Below, in pieces: positions 1-8,706 of a DNA stretch of 64,000 nt (position 1 is the stretch's first letter; each line of letters starts with the position of its first letter). Source of the stretch: Aestuariibacter sp. (lineage in GTDB: Bacteria; Pseudomonadota; Gammaproteobacteria; Enterobacterales; Alteromonadaceae); the NCBI GenBank assembly GCA_017794925.1, contig CP051238.1, positions 1,101,186 to 1,165,185 on the forward strand. The letters run 5' to 3'. The notes beneath the pieces were generated by a model. The model ran no database searches. It was not told the DNA's origin and worked only from the letters and a program-made list of their open reading frames with translations. A program made the position numbers and the translations under genes.

Positions 1-226
1 ATAGTACGCATAGTCATATCCTTGTTTAAAGCAATATGTAAAAAGTTATGCCCCGAATTCGGCGGCGGTTGTATCGGCCTTACTGTTAAGCACCGATAAT
101 TCTTATATGTGACCGCCCAATGGCTTTTCAAGTAAAAAAGTGAAAATTTTTTTCGACCAGTGCACATTGAGTCACGAGTAATGCTAATTCACAGGCTCTG
201 TGTATACCTGTTAAGCTAGGCTCAAT

Positions 227-266
227 AACGGTTCTAAGGTGACATTAAGAGAGCCGTTCGCTTTTT
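227..266 (+). terminator. Terminator-like hairpin upstream of the first gene
   Basis: AACGGTTCT (227-235) can pair with AGAGCCGTT (250-258), with one G-T pair and a 14-nt loop, and is followed by a run of five T. It may end a transcript entering from the left or act as a leader hairpin for the gene starting at 302. Nothing else recognisable lies in bases 1-301. Confidence 0.4.
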
Positions 267-301
267 CACATTCCTCAAAATTAAATTAGAAAGAGACATT
301 T

Positions 302-1327
302 ATGGTTGCAGTAACTTCCCGTTCTTTACGCGTGCTTTGGCTGGGCGTAATGGTATTCGTAATATCCGCGTGTCAGTCAACAACCGCGCCTGTGTATGGC
401 CCGCAGTTTGCTGATGTGGATGACAATGAAGACGGCTTTACAGCAGTTGTTGTGGCCTATGCACCAGAAATGGAGGGTATCTTAGGCCGCATTGAGGCAG
501 ACCCGAATGCCAGTATTACCTCAACGGTGACTTACAAAGGCGTGAAATACCGCTTAGGGCAATATCATGAGCAGCCAATTTTAGTGTTCGCCACCGGGAT
601 GAGCATTGCCAATGCGTCGATGACCATGCAAATGGCGCTGGATTATTTCCCGGTGAAACAAGTGGTGTATATGGGCATTGCGGGCGCAGTTAATCCGGCC
701 TGGCAACCGGGTGATGTGATTGTGCCGGCGCGTTGGTACTATCACGATGAAAGTGTCTATGCCAATCCGGACCCGGTAAATCCTGGCCAGTCGGTGTTAC
801 CGGAATACTATGCGAAGTTCATGCAGGAACAGCCTGCACGCAAGGCCGCAGATCCACATTACCCGAACTACAAGCCATTTGCTTTTATTCACCCTGACGA
901 AGTGTTGATCATTAAAGACGGGATGGATAAACCCCAGGATACGGCGTATTTCTCTGCCAGCGCCAGACTGCTGGACGCGGCGGAAAACGCAATGAATGCT
1001 ATGCCTGCACAGATGATTCTGGAACAGCGCGAAGCCAAATTACACGTTGGCGGCAACGGTGTTACCGGTTCAGTCTTTTTAGATAACCGTGAATATCGCA
1101 AATGGACCCGCGAGGTATTCAACGCTGAGGTCACTGAAATGGAGTCAGCAGCAATTGGCCAGGTGTGTACCGTCAACGATGTCGACTGGGTGATCATTCG
1201 CGCAATCAGCGATCTGGCCGGTGGTCAGGAAGGCGTCAATGTTGAACATATTTACGACAAAGAAGTCTCTCGCGTCGGTGCTAACGTACTCTTTGCAGTG
1301 ATGGATGAATTAGCCAAGGCCAATTAA
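302..1327 (+). CDS. Nucleoside phosphorylase-superfamily lipoprotein
   Basis: A 341-residue protein of the PNP/UDP phosphorylase superfamily, the fold that includes MTA/SAH nucleosidase. The family cleaves or phosphorolyses N-glycosidic bonds of nucleosides. Visible signatures are the central GIAGAV loop, the EMESAAIGQVC segment near residue 280 (binds the ribose in the family) and IIRAISDLAGG near residue 300. The N-terminus is a signal peptide ending in ISAC, a lipobox, so it is predicted to be an outer-membrane or periplasmic lipoprotein, which is unusual for a family that is mostly cytosolic. The substrate is unknown. The spacing AAAGAGACATTT-ATG supports the start. The next gene overlaps the stop by one base, suggesting translational coupling. 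Confidence 0.8.
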   Translation: MVAVTSRSLRVLWLGVMVFVISACQSTTAPVYGPQFADVDDNEDGFTAVVVAYAPEMEGILGRIEADPNASITSTVTYKGVKYRLGQYHEQPILVFATGMSIANASMTMQMALDYFPVKQVVYMGIAGAVNPAWQPGDVIVPARWYYHDESVYANPDPVNPGQSVLPEYYAKFMQEQPARKAADPHYPNYKPFAFIHPDEVLIIKDGMDKPQDTAYFSASARLLDAAENAMNAMPAQMILEQREAKLHVGGNGVTGSVFLDNREYRKWTREVFNAEVTEMESAAIGQVCTVNDVDWVIIRAISDLAGGQEGVNVEHIYDKEVSRVGANVLFAVMDELAKAN

Positions 1328-2283
1328 TGAATATTAGACAAAGACGGTTATCGTGCTGCATAAGCAACGGCGTCGTTGCCTTAATACTGATGACTGCGTT
1401 GTTAGTGCCAATAGGGGCGATAGCGGAATCGGAACAACATGCTGTTGCCCGGAAATACGCTGCGCTGGTGGGACGTCTTGCGCTTACTGAGTCGTTGTTC
1501 AGTGAAATGTCTCTGCGATGTGATGTTGATTTTGCATACACCACGCAACAATACTCCGCTATCGACTACCACCTCAGAATTCATACCGGCATGACGTTTA
1601 ACCAATGGCAGGCGCAATTCGGTGATGCTGAACAGTCAAGCGCCATGGTTGAGCAGGTGATGAATGACACGCTTCGCGATATAGGTGAATGTAACCCGGA
1701 AGGCTTACAGCAGTGGTTTGCGGGCATGCAGCAAAACCTGGTTGGTCCTTCAGTCGATGAACTCACCTCACAGCCTTTGGTTTTTGGTTTGCGCGCTCGT
1801 TCAGTGAGCGAGCAGGAAGCCGTGGCATTCTTTCGATCTCAGGTGTTGGCTTACAAAACACTGAGTACTGCCGAAATTGTCGGACTGGCGCATGGTTTAA
1901 GCACTGGCGGTTATCATTACGCAAAAATGGTGTATGTGCCTAACATTCGGGTGGATCATCAAAAGGCGGTTGAGCTGTTCAAATTCGCTTACCAACAGGA
2001 AGCCAGTGCCGAGAATCTCTTCGCGCTGGCACAGGGTAAAGGCAGAGTGGATCGCGATGCGAGTGTGCCGCTGTATAAGCAAGCGGCCGAAGAAGGGTTA
2101 TTTGAAGCCCAGCGCTGGTACGGTAACTATTTAGGGTGTCAGGGTAATAAACCCGATGCCCTGTTCTGGCTTCAACAAGCCAAAGACACCAACCCTGAGC
2201 AAGCTGAATTCATTGACGACTTCATTATCGAGATTAACGAATTGGGTGAGCCTACCAACTGCCTTGACGGCTGGGTTCACTAG
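1327..2283 (+). CDS. Secreted Sel1-like repeat protein of unknown function
   Basis: A 318-residue protein with a hydrophobic N-terminal segment (about residues 15-34) that looks like a signal peptide, and a C-terminal half with two or three Sel1/TPR-like helical repeats (DHQKAVELFKFAYQQ, DASVPLYKQAAEEGLFEAQRWYG). Such repeats usually bind partner proteins. The N-terminal half is not recognised. The start codon overlaps the stop of the phosphorylase-like lipoprotein (TAATG arrangement), so the two are probably one operon and one exported pathway. The stop codon TAG is the first three bases of the adjacent MITE-like inverted repeat, so the native C-terminus may have been altered by that insertion. 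Confidence 0.7.
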   Translation: MNIRQRRLSCCISNGVVALILMTALLVPIGAIAESEQHAVARKYAALVGRLALTESLFSEMSLRCDVDFAYTTQQYSAIDYHLRIHTGMTFNQWQAQFGDAEQSSAMVEQVMNDTLRDIGECNPEGLQQWFAGMQQNLVGPSVDELTSQPLVFGLRARSVSEQEAVAFFRSQVLAYKTLSTAEIVGLAHGLSTGGYHYAKMVYVPNIRVDHQKAVELFKFAYQQEASAENLFALAQGKGRVDRDASVPLYKQAAEEGLFEAQRWYGNYLGCQGNKPDALFWLQQAKDTNPEQAEFIDDFIIEINELGEPTNCLDGWVH

Positions 2284-2563
2284 GGGCTGTTGACCTTTGC
2301 TGTATGTTTTTGCAGCGAGTTGTGCGTCATTTAGGCAAGGCAGAGTCCACGTAGTGTAGTTGTTCTGCATAAGTGGGCGATAACGCAGCATAAATGATGC
2401 ACACTAGCCGGTCACCGGACGCTGCCCTTCGGGTTCGTCATAGAAGCGTTTTACTCTTTGTCACAGGCCTTTGACGTAGAATGACTATGCCTGTAGGCCT
2501 GTTTCGCGATTAAAACGCTTCTATATAGAACAAAAATGATACAGCAAAGGTCAACAGCCCCTA
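2281..2563. mobile_element. MITE-like element with 25-bp perfect terminal inverted repeats
   Basis: Bases 2281-2305 are the exact reverse complement of 2539-2563; each end begins with TA followed by GGGGCTGTTGACC. The TA at both borders is compatible with TA target duplication as seen for Tc1/mariner-IS630 type elements. Inside is a second exact 13-bp inverted repeat (TAGAAGCGTTTTA near 2442 and its complement ending near 2523) and an inner pair built on ACAGGCCT/AGGCCTGT, so the right half can fold into a long hairpin. No open reading frame is convincing, so mobility would have to be supplied in trans. From memory, similar repeats occur in Shewanella and Alteromonas relatives; I cannot verify this here. 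Confidence 0.75.
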
Positions 2564-2582
2564 ATCCCAAAAGGAAAACACG

Positions 2583-3203
2583 ATGTCAGACCGGTTTTAT
2601 TCTTATCATGTGGCGAATGGGCACGGACTTCCTCACGACCCGTTTAAAGCCATCATAGCGCCGCGCCCAATTGGCTGGATAGCCTCTAAGAGCCTAAACG
2701 GTGTAGCAAACCTGGCGCCTTACAGTTTTTTCAATGCATTCAACAACGCACCGCCTATTATCGGCTTCGCCAGTGTGGGCTACAAAGACAGCGTGAAGAA
2801 CATCGAGGAAACCGGCGAATTTTGCTGGAGTATGGCGACACAGCCGCTGGCAGAAGCCATGAATACTACCAGTAAGCCCGCCGCACCAGATGTCAGCGAG
2901 TTTGAATTAGCAGGACTTGAACAGGGTGCACCTCACCAGGTTAACGTGCCCTTCGTGGCGGCCAGTCCGGTGTCGATGGAATGCAAGTTAACGCAAATTG
3001 TGCAGCTTACTGATACCGCACAACAGCCGTTGGAAACCTGGGTTGTGTTTGGTCAGGTGGTTGCGGTGCATATTGCCCAAACACATTTAAAGGATGGCGC
3101 GTTTCAACTGGTAGAAGCACAGCCGATCATGCGTGCCGGCGGCCCGGGTGACTACTTTTCTATTAGCGCCGAAAATGGCTTTTTTATGGGGCGGCCGACG
3201 TAG
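2583..3203 (+). CDS. Flavin reductase-like FMN-binding protein
   Basis: A 206-residue protein of the flavin reductase-like split-barrel family (DIM6/NTAB type, PF01613). The family hallmark is the N-terminal stretch IIAPRPIGWIAS followed by NLAPYSFFNAF, which binds FMN phosphate, and the length is typical. Members reduce flavins or act as flavin-dependent oxidoreductases in the cytoplasm; the substrate cannot be read from sequence. An AAAGGAAAACACG ribosome site precedes ATG, directly right of the MITE-like element, which may therefore have replaced its original promoter. The 3' end overlaps the convergent diguanylate cyclase gene by 20 bp. Confidence 0.8.
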   Translation: MSDRFYSYHVANGHGLPHDPFKAIIAPRPIGWIASKSLNGVANLAPYSFFNAFNNAPPIIGFASVGYKDSVKNIEETGEFCWSMATQPLAEAMNTTSKPAAPDVSEFELAGLEQGAPHQVNVPFVAASPVSMECKLTQIVQLTDTAQQPLETWVVFGQVVAVHIAQTHLKDGAFQLVEAQPIMRAGGPGDYFSISAENGFFMGRPT

Positions 3204-4929
3204 CGTCTTTTTCCGCTTTGGGATTGGGAATACATAGCTGATCCCGCCCATTGCGTTTGGCTTTATACAACAATTCGTCCGCTTGATTGATTAAACTGGT
3301 GATGTCTGATTGTCCACTAGCCTGCACGGCGCCCATACTAAATGTTATGTTCAACGTGTGTGTGCCAATGTCAACGTCAGCCACCGCTTTGCGTAAACGT
3401 TCAAATAGCCCTTGTGCGGCAGCAATCTCGGTTGTTGGTAACACAAACAGCCACTCTTCACCGCCCCATCGGCCTACTGCGTCGTGCTGACGTATCAGCA
3501 ATTTAGCGCGCTCAGCGAAGGTGGTAAGCACAATATCACCGGCGTCGTGGCCGTAGGTGTCATTCACAGATTTAAAGTGATCAATGTCGGCCAGCGCCAA
3601 TACAAAGGGTTTGTTGGTTTGCAAAAACTCCTTGCGGACTTGCTCGGCATAATCCTGCACTGCCCGGCGGTTTAACACCTGGGTTAGGCCATCGGTATTG
3701 GCTAAATGTTCGAAACGTTTAGCGTCTTTGTATTTACGGATAAAGAGCAATACAACAATTGCCAAACACAGTAGCGAACATGCCAGTGCGAGCAGATAGA
3801 TAACCTGTTGCTGCGACTGCTTTTCGACCTGCAGGCCTTGCAGCACGGATTGCTGGCGCGCTGATTCAAGGGCTTTAGCCTGTTCAATTAACTGAAAGCT
3901 AGCGTATTCCCGCGCCAATGCTCTGTTTCGCGACACCGTTACATTCAAAGACTGCGCCTGTTCGTAAAAAGCCGACGCTGCTTGCCAATCCTCTCGTTCG
4001 TTCGCCCGATTAGCATTGAGGGTTGCCAAATTGAGCTGGTCGGCGCTGGCAAGTTTGTCCAGTTGCAATGCATTGAGCCTGGTCATTGCTGATTGACGTT
4101 GAGGCAGCGAGCCGTGTTGCGCTTCGTATAGCCAGATTGTTGTTTGCAAAGTGACATTACCAGCTTGGTCGGCCAGGGCTTTTGCCTGCGCCAGAAGTTG
4201 TTTGGCAAGTTGAATCTGACTGTCTTCGATTGCTTGCTTAGCTAATACAAACGCAGCTCGAGCCCTGACCGTAAGCGTGGTTGTCAGTGGCTTGTCACTT
4301 TGTAATAACGCGATGACATCGGCTAGTTGTGTTTCATCTCGGGGTGTATGCCAAAGGTGGATGGCTGCCTGAACACTGATACTATCGATCTCATGAGACA
4401 GTAATGGTGTTAACAAATCACGCACCGACTGGAAAAAACCAATCCTAAAATGAATATCCGCAACCGCAACCTGGGTGTATGCCAATGCAGGGCCTTTCAA
4501 TTGCGGCATGATGTCACTTGTGAGCAGGTGGGTAAGGGCCAACGCTTGTTTTACGTCATCGGTATGTAAAGCGTATTTGGCTAGCAACTGAAGGTAGAGT
4601 GCCAGTTGTGGGGCATTATCGTTAACCGAAATCTGCGCCAGCAAACGCTGTACGGAACTGACTGGCGGGGGCAACGTCACATCTTGCAAATACAAATATA
4701 TACGTATGGCATCGAATTGCTGATTGGCGCTACTGTTTGTAGACGTCGCGCAAGCAGCATAAGCAACGTGTTCGCGTAGCGTGGGTAAATCGTGCTCAAA
4801 TATCGCTGTTTGCAACGCGTCAGTTGAGAGCGTTTTAAGAGACTGACAGTTATCCTGAGCCTGCAGTACTGGACTCAGAGTTACCACAACAATGCAAAGT
4901 AGCGAAGCAATGATTGTTTTTACCGACAC
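3184..4929 (-). CDS. Diguanylate cyclase with periplasmic helical-repeat sensor
   Basis: A 581-residue protein: signal sequence, about 350 residues of TPR-like alpha-helical repeats, one transmembrane helix (about 377-398), then a GGDEF domain. The active-site motif is GGEEW at 489-493; the last position is Trp instead of the usual Phe, and the Gly-Gly-Glu-Glu core needed for c-di-GMP synthesis is kept. An RxxD inhibitory site (RQHD) sits five residues ahead of it, so product inhibition is expected. The layout implies a periplasmic signal controlling cytoplasmic c-di-GMP. The start is GTG, chosen because GAGGGA lies six bases upstream. Confidence 0.85.
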   Translation of the reverse strand: MSVKTIIASLLCIVVVTLSPVLQAQDNCQSLKTLSTDALQTAIFEHDLPTLREHVAYAACATSTNSSANQQFDAIRIYLYLQDVTLPPPVSSVQRLLAQISVNDNAPQLALYLQLLAKYALHTDDVKQALALTHLLTSDIMPQLKGPALAYTQVAVADIHFRIGFFQSVRDLLTPLLSHEIDSISVQAAIHLWHTPRDETQLADVIALLQSDKPLTTTLTVRARAAFVLAKQAIEDSQIQLAKQLLAQAKALADQAGNVTLQTTIWLYEAQHGSLPQRQSAMTRLNALQLDKLASADQLNLATLNANRANEREDWQAASAFYEQAQSLNVTVSRNRALAREYASFQLIEQAKALESARQQSVLQGLQVEKQSQQQVIYLLALACSLLCLAIVVLLFIRKYKDAKRFEHLANTDGLTQVLNRRAVQDYAEQVRKEFLQTNKPFVLALADIDHFKSVNDTYGHDAGDIVLTTFAERAKLLIRQHDAVGRWGGEEWLFVLPTTEIAAAQGLFERLRKAVADVDIGTHTLNITFSMGAVQASGQSDITSLINQADELLYKAKRNGRDQLCIPNPKAEKDATSAAP

Positions 4930-4951
4930 CCGGGATTCCCTCTTGAAATCA

Positions 4952-5395
4952 CTATCTGATTGTTCTGATCACTCTGATAGTCGCCGTCGCCAGTTTTACT
5001 TCCAGTAAGAAAAGAAGTAATGCAAAAATCAACAGCAACATGGCTAGTATAAACAGGGTAATTACCAGTAAGTTTAGTTTGACTTGCCATAGTTCGCCTG
5101 CAAATAAACTCATGATTACGCTGCAAACCATAAATGCAGAGGCAGTACAAAAACCGATTGCCCAGTTAATTAATTTCACGCGACGCCACAGTAAAATGAT
5201 TTCAGTCTTCAGTCGTCCGCTTTCCTGCTCTGAGGTAATAGTGACGATATCTTTTTCAGCAGAGCGCACCCGGTCGGTTATGCGTCCCAGTCGGCCCGAC
5301 ATCACATTTAGAAAGCCTGCTATACCGGCCAGCAGAAACACTGGAGCAACGGCAATTTCTATGAGAGTAGACAGTGAAGGAATGAGCGCTTCCAT
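4952..5395 (-). CDS. DUF2721 family membrane protein
   Basis: A 147-residue protein matching the DUF2721 layout: an N-terminal helix with APVFLLAGIAGFLNV, then SGRLGRITDRVR, and two further hydrophobic helices in the C-terminal half. It is predicted to be an inner-membrane protein of unknown function. It is transcribed toward the diguanylate cyclase gene with about 20 bp between them, so the two may share a transcript, which would place this membrane protein near a c-di-GMP input; that link is inference only. Confidence 0.75.
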   Translation of the reverse strand: MEALIPSLSTLIEIAVAPVFLLAGIAGFLNVMSGRLGRITDRVRSAEKDIVTITSEQESGRLKTEIILLWRRVKLINWAIGFCTASAFMVCSVIMSLFAGELWQVKLNLLVITLFILAMLLLIFALLLFLLEVKLATATIRVIRTIR

Positions 5396-5532
5396 AGTAA
5401 TTCGCTGGTGAATTTGGTTAAAGAATTGGACTGTATGTGCAGTGTACAGTGATTAAATAGTTAAATCAGTACCTTATAACTATTTGATGCAATATATTCA
5501 ATATTCAGATAACTGAAATTAATAGATCAAAT

Positions 5533-5549
5533 AAAAACAATTCTCATTT
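5533..5549 (+). promoter_or_regulatory. Candidate Fur box
   Basis: AAAAACAATTCTCATTT resembles the Fur consensus; the right half ATTCTCATT is close to the canonical half-site, the left half is degenerate. It lies about 65 bp upstream of the siderophore-receptor start, in an A/T-rich promoter region, which fits iron repression of the receptor and PiuC. Confidence 0.5.
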
Positions 5550-5613
5550 ATATTTCCTTTACGTTTATTTGCATTTATACTTTGCGCGCAAAATCGGACA
5601 CAAGGAACATACA

Positions 5614-7938
5614 ATGACACATAAAAAACATCCTCAGGGGCTGGCACTGTCTCTGGGGGCAACATCGATTGCTGCAGCGTTAGCTATCGGAAGTTCTGCG
5701 GTTTATGCGCAGGAAAATGAACCCTGCGACAATACGTCTTCTGCAGAATGCGCTGCGCAAAATTCAGATGAAGCCATTGAACAGATTAAGATTCACGGTA
5801 TTCGCCATTCTATCTACCGTGTGAATAAGTCTGGTGATCCTCGTCGTCTTGCTGACCTGGTTGATACCCCACAAACCATCAGCGTATTAACACAGGATCA
5901 AATTCAGGAATCAGGTAAAACTGATCTACAAGAAATTCTTGCCGCACAATCCGGTGTCACTCTGGGAACCGGTGAAAACGGCAACGCGTTTGGTGACCGC
6001 TATATCATCCGTGGTCATGAAGCACGCAGTGACGTGTTCGTTGATGGTCTGCGTGACCCGGGTATGACGACACGTGAGAGTTTTGCTACTGAGCGTGTTG
6101 AAATCACCAAAGGCCCAAGTTCAACGTTTGCGGGTCGTGGCTCATCCGGTGGCGCTGTAAACAGCATCACCAAAAAGGCATCAACGTCGTATAACTTTGG
6201 ACGTGTTGATTTAAGTGCCGGCTCTGACGATTATTTTCGTTTGACCGCCGACTATAACGCAACCGTCACTGACAACGCTGCCTTGCGCATTAATGCGTTA
6301 ACAGCTGAAGAGACCAAACCTGGCCGTGACCGTATTGAACGTGAGCGCGATGGATTACAATTGTCTGGCGTATATGAAGCGAGCGAAGCGCTATCATTTA
6401 TTGCTGATTTCTATTACCTGGACGCCAAAGACCGTCCTGATCTGGGCAGTTACTTCGACCGCGAAGCGCGCCAGCCAATTCGTGACATTGTCGTTTATGC
6501 ACAGGATGAAGACTTCCTGGAATCAGAAGTAAACACATTCACATTACGCACCAACTATTGGATCACTGATGAAGTGCGTCTTTACAATGCTACGCGTACG
6601 GGTAAAACCGAGAACGGTTATATTACTACCGGTGCCCGTGGTACAAGCCGCCACGAAACGGATCCTGTTGCACCGGGTGCTGCGACAATCACATTGAGCA
6701 CACACCAGGGGTGGCAGGAAGTTGATTACTTCACCACGCAATTCAACCTGTTCGTGAATCCAGTTGTAATGGGCCAGACACATCAATTAGTGTTTGGTCT
6801 GGAATACACCGACGAGTCTGTTGATAACGGTGTTTATTCTCTTACCTACGGTAACGAAGGAAACTGTATGGTAAGTGGCCGTGGTGGTGTATCACAAGGT
6901 TACTGTGCTCTCGATGGTGATGGTAATGCAGTGTCGGATATCGGCGGCCTCATGAACCGCAGCTACACAAAAGGTAGCACTGATGCCTTGTTTGATATTG
7001 AGACAATCTCGGTATACATGATGGATACTGTCGCGGTAGCAGACAATGTTGACGTGTTCTTCGGTATTCGTCAGGACAGCTTTGACTATTCAAATGATAC
7101 CAGCGGCCGTAGTGGTGACTTGTTGTATCAATTTTCAGATAGCATGTACAACGGCCACCTTGGCGTGGTGTATGAAGTCGCCGAAAATGGCAACTTGTAC
7201 GCAACTTACAGTACGGCAACCAATATCAATGGTGGGGAGTCAGATCTGGGTGCTAACTGCGGTTATGGCGGACTTTGTGGTGACCCAACTCAGGCGGCAG
7301 AGGCGGATCCTGAAACTGTAGAAAACATTGAATTGGGTACCAAATGGATGGTATTCGACGAGCAGTTAATGGCAACCGCCGCTATTTTCCGTATGACCAA
7401 AGACGATGTCATGGAAAGCGTTGGTGACAGCTATTCTACGCTGGGTACGTTGAATACGGGCAAAAACCGTGTACAGGGTGCGGAATTTGGTTTGAGTGGT
7501 GACATTATTGAAGGATTGAGTGTGCAGGCGTCGGCCTCATTCATGAGTTCTGAAGTCCTTGAGTCATACTCTGATAGCAATGTTGGTCTGGTGCTCAGTA
7601 ATTTTGCCGACCGTAGTTATTACGTTCAGCTTCGTTATCAGCCAAACGAAACATTTGCTTTTGGTGGTGATTACAGCTACCAAAGCGAGATGTACGGCGG
7701 TCAGCCTGATACAGCTGCAGGCTACAGTTCGGATACCGGTCAGTACAGTATCGTAGTGCCTTCATATTCAGTCGTAAACCTGTTTGCAAACTACTATGTG
7801 AACGAGAAACTGACTGTTCGAGTGAACATTGGCAATGCGTTTGATGAAGAATACTGGACCGCAGCTTACCGCTCAGGCTCGTTTATGTACTTAGGCGATG
7901 GACGTAACTTCCGCGCCACCATAAACTACGAGTTCTAA
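5614..7938 (+). CDS. TonB-dependent catecholate siderophore receptor (Fiu/PiuA-like)
   Basis: An outer-membrane TonB-dependent receptor of 774 residues from the start chosen here. The ATG at 5614 is preferred over the ATG at 5569 because AAGGAACATACA precedes it and it opens directly into a signal peptide cleaved after VYAQ. The plug domain shows RLADLVDTPQTISVLTQDQI and the RYIIRGHEARSDVFVDGLRD segment typical of siderophore receptors. The barrel ends in INYEF with a terminal Phe, as needed for BAM assembly. PiuC follows after 20 bp. In Pseudomonas and E. coli this pairing (PiuA-PiuC, Fiu-YbiX) serves uptake of monomeric catechol-iron compounds. Regulation by Fur is likely from the upstream box. 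Confidence 0.9.
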   Translation: MTHKKHPQGLALSLGATSIAAALAIGSSAVYAQENEPCDNTSSAECAAQNSDEAIEQIKIHGIRHSIYRVNKSGDPRRLADLVDTPQTISVLTQDQIQESGKTDLQEILAAQSGVTLGTGENGNAFGDRYIIRGHEARSDVFVDGLRDPGMTTRESFATERVEITKGPSSTFAGRGSSGGAVNSITKKASTSYNFGRVDLSAGSDDYFRLTADYNATVTDNAALRINALTAEETKPGRDRIERERDGLQLSGVYEASEALSFIADFYYLDAKDRPDLGSYFDREARQPIRDIVVYAQDEDFLESEVNTFTLRTNYWITDEVRLYNATRTGKTENGYITTGARGTSRHETDPVAPGAATITLSTHQGWQEVDYFTTQFNLFVNPVVMGQTHQLVFGLEYTDESVDNGVYSLTYGNEGNCMVSGRGGVSQGYCALDGDGNAVSDIGGLMNRSYTKGSTDALFDIETISVYMMDTVAVADNVDVFFGIRQDSFDYSNDTSGRSGDLLYQFSDSMYNGHLGVVYEVAENGNLYATYSTATNINGGESDLGANCGYGGLCGDPTQAAEADPETVENIELGTKWMVFDEQLMATAAIFRMTKDDVMESVGDSYSTLGTLNTGKNRVQGAEFGLSGDIIEGLSVQASASFMSSEVLESYSDSNVGLVLSNFADRSYYVQLRYQPNETFAFGGDYSYQSEMYGGQPDTAAGYSSDTGQYSIVVPSYSVVNLFANYYVNEKLTVRVNIGNAFDEEYWTAAYRSGSFMYLGDGRNFRATINYEF

Positions 7939-7958
7939 GCATACGGAGTAAAAGCGGC

Positions 7959-8639
7959 ATGGTTGTTATTGAAAATATGTTGTCTGCTGAGGAAGTCGCC
8001 CTGTACAGACAGGTACTAAAAGAACTTCCCTGGCAGAACGGTAAGTCGACTGCGATGGGTATGGCTGCCAGTGTAAAACAAAACAACCAGGCCGATCCTG
8101 CCGATAAACGGGTACAACAACTCAGCAATGAAGTGTTGGCCCGCATTGGCAGTACACCAAAATTAGTGTCTGCGGCTCTGCCGCAGCGCATTTTCCCTCC
8201 GGTATTCAACCGCTACCAGCAAACTGAAACTTATGGCTTTCACGTAGATGCAGCGGTAATGCGTATACCCAATTCACCTGATGTATTGCGCAGTGATGTG
8301 TCCATGACTTTGTTTTTTAGTGAGCCGGAAGAATACGAAGGTGGGGAGTTAGTTATTGCCACTGAGTTCGGTGAGCAAAAAGTAAAATTACCTGCGGGGT
8401 CAGCGGTTGTCTATCCTTCCAGCAGTTTGCATAAAGTCACTGCGGTTACCAAAGGCGAGCGTCTGGCGGCAATCACCTGGATGCAAAGTATGGTGGCCGA
8501 TATCAGCCTTCGCAAAACCCTGTTCGACCTTGATCAAACCATCCAAATGCTCATTGCAAAAGGCCAAACTGACCGCGAAGAGTTGGATAAACTTCACAAC
8601 GTGTATCACAATCTGATTCGCCAGTTTGCTGCAGTTTAG
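7959..8639 (+). CDS. piuC: PKHD-type Fe(II)/2-oxoglutarate hydroxylase PiuC
   Basis: A 226-residue dioxygenase of the PiuC/YbiX family, the family's usual length. The iron ligands are H95-x-D97 (in YGFHVDAAV) and H158 (in SSSLHKV), with the 2-oxoglutarate-binding Arg168 in KGERLAAI. The family is genetically tied to catecholate siderophore receptors; a role in modifying imported siderophores or their breakdown is proposed, but the substrate is not established. Here it lies directly downstream of the receptor, in the same operon and presumably under the same Fur control. Confidence 0.9.
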   Translation: MVVIENMLSAEEVALYRQVLKELPWQNGKSTAMGMAASVKQNNQADPADKRVQQLSNEVLARIGSTPKLVSAALPQRIFPPVFNRYQQTETYGFHVDAAVMRIPNSPDVLRSDVSMTLFFSEPEEYEGGELVIATEFGEQKVKLPAGSAVVYPSSSLHKVTAVTKGERLAAITWMQSMVADISLRKTLFDLDQTIQMLIAKGQTDREELDKLHNVYHNLIRQFAAV

Positions 8640-8706
8640 CGTTTGTATCCCTGTTAGTTTTAAAGACGTAAACTGGCATTAACGAGAATATTCTTCGTTT
8701 ACTGGT

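Noticed and set aside
5614..7938. Could the TonB receptor be a lanthanophore (LutH-like) receptor for the PQQ island?
   Set aside because: It is followed by piuC and preceded by a Fur-like box and is 20 kb from the island, all pointing to catechol-iron uptake.
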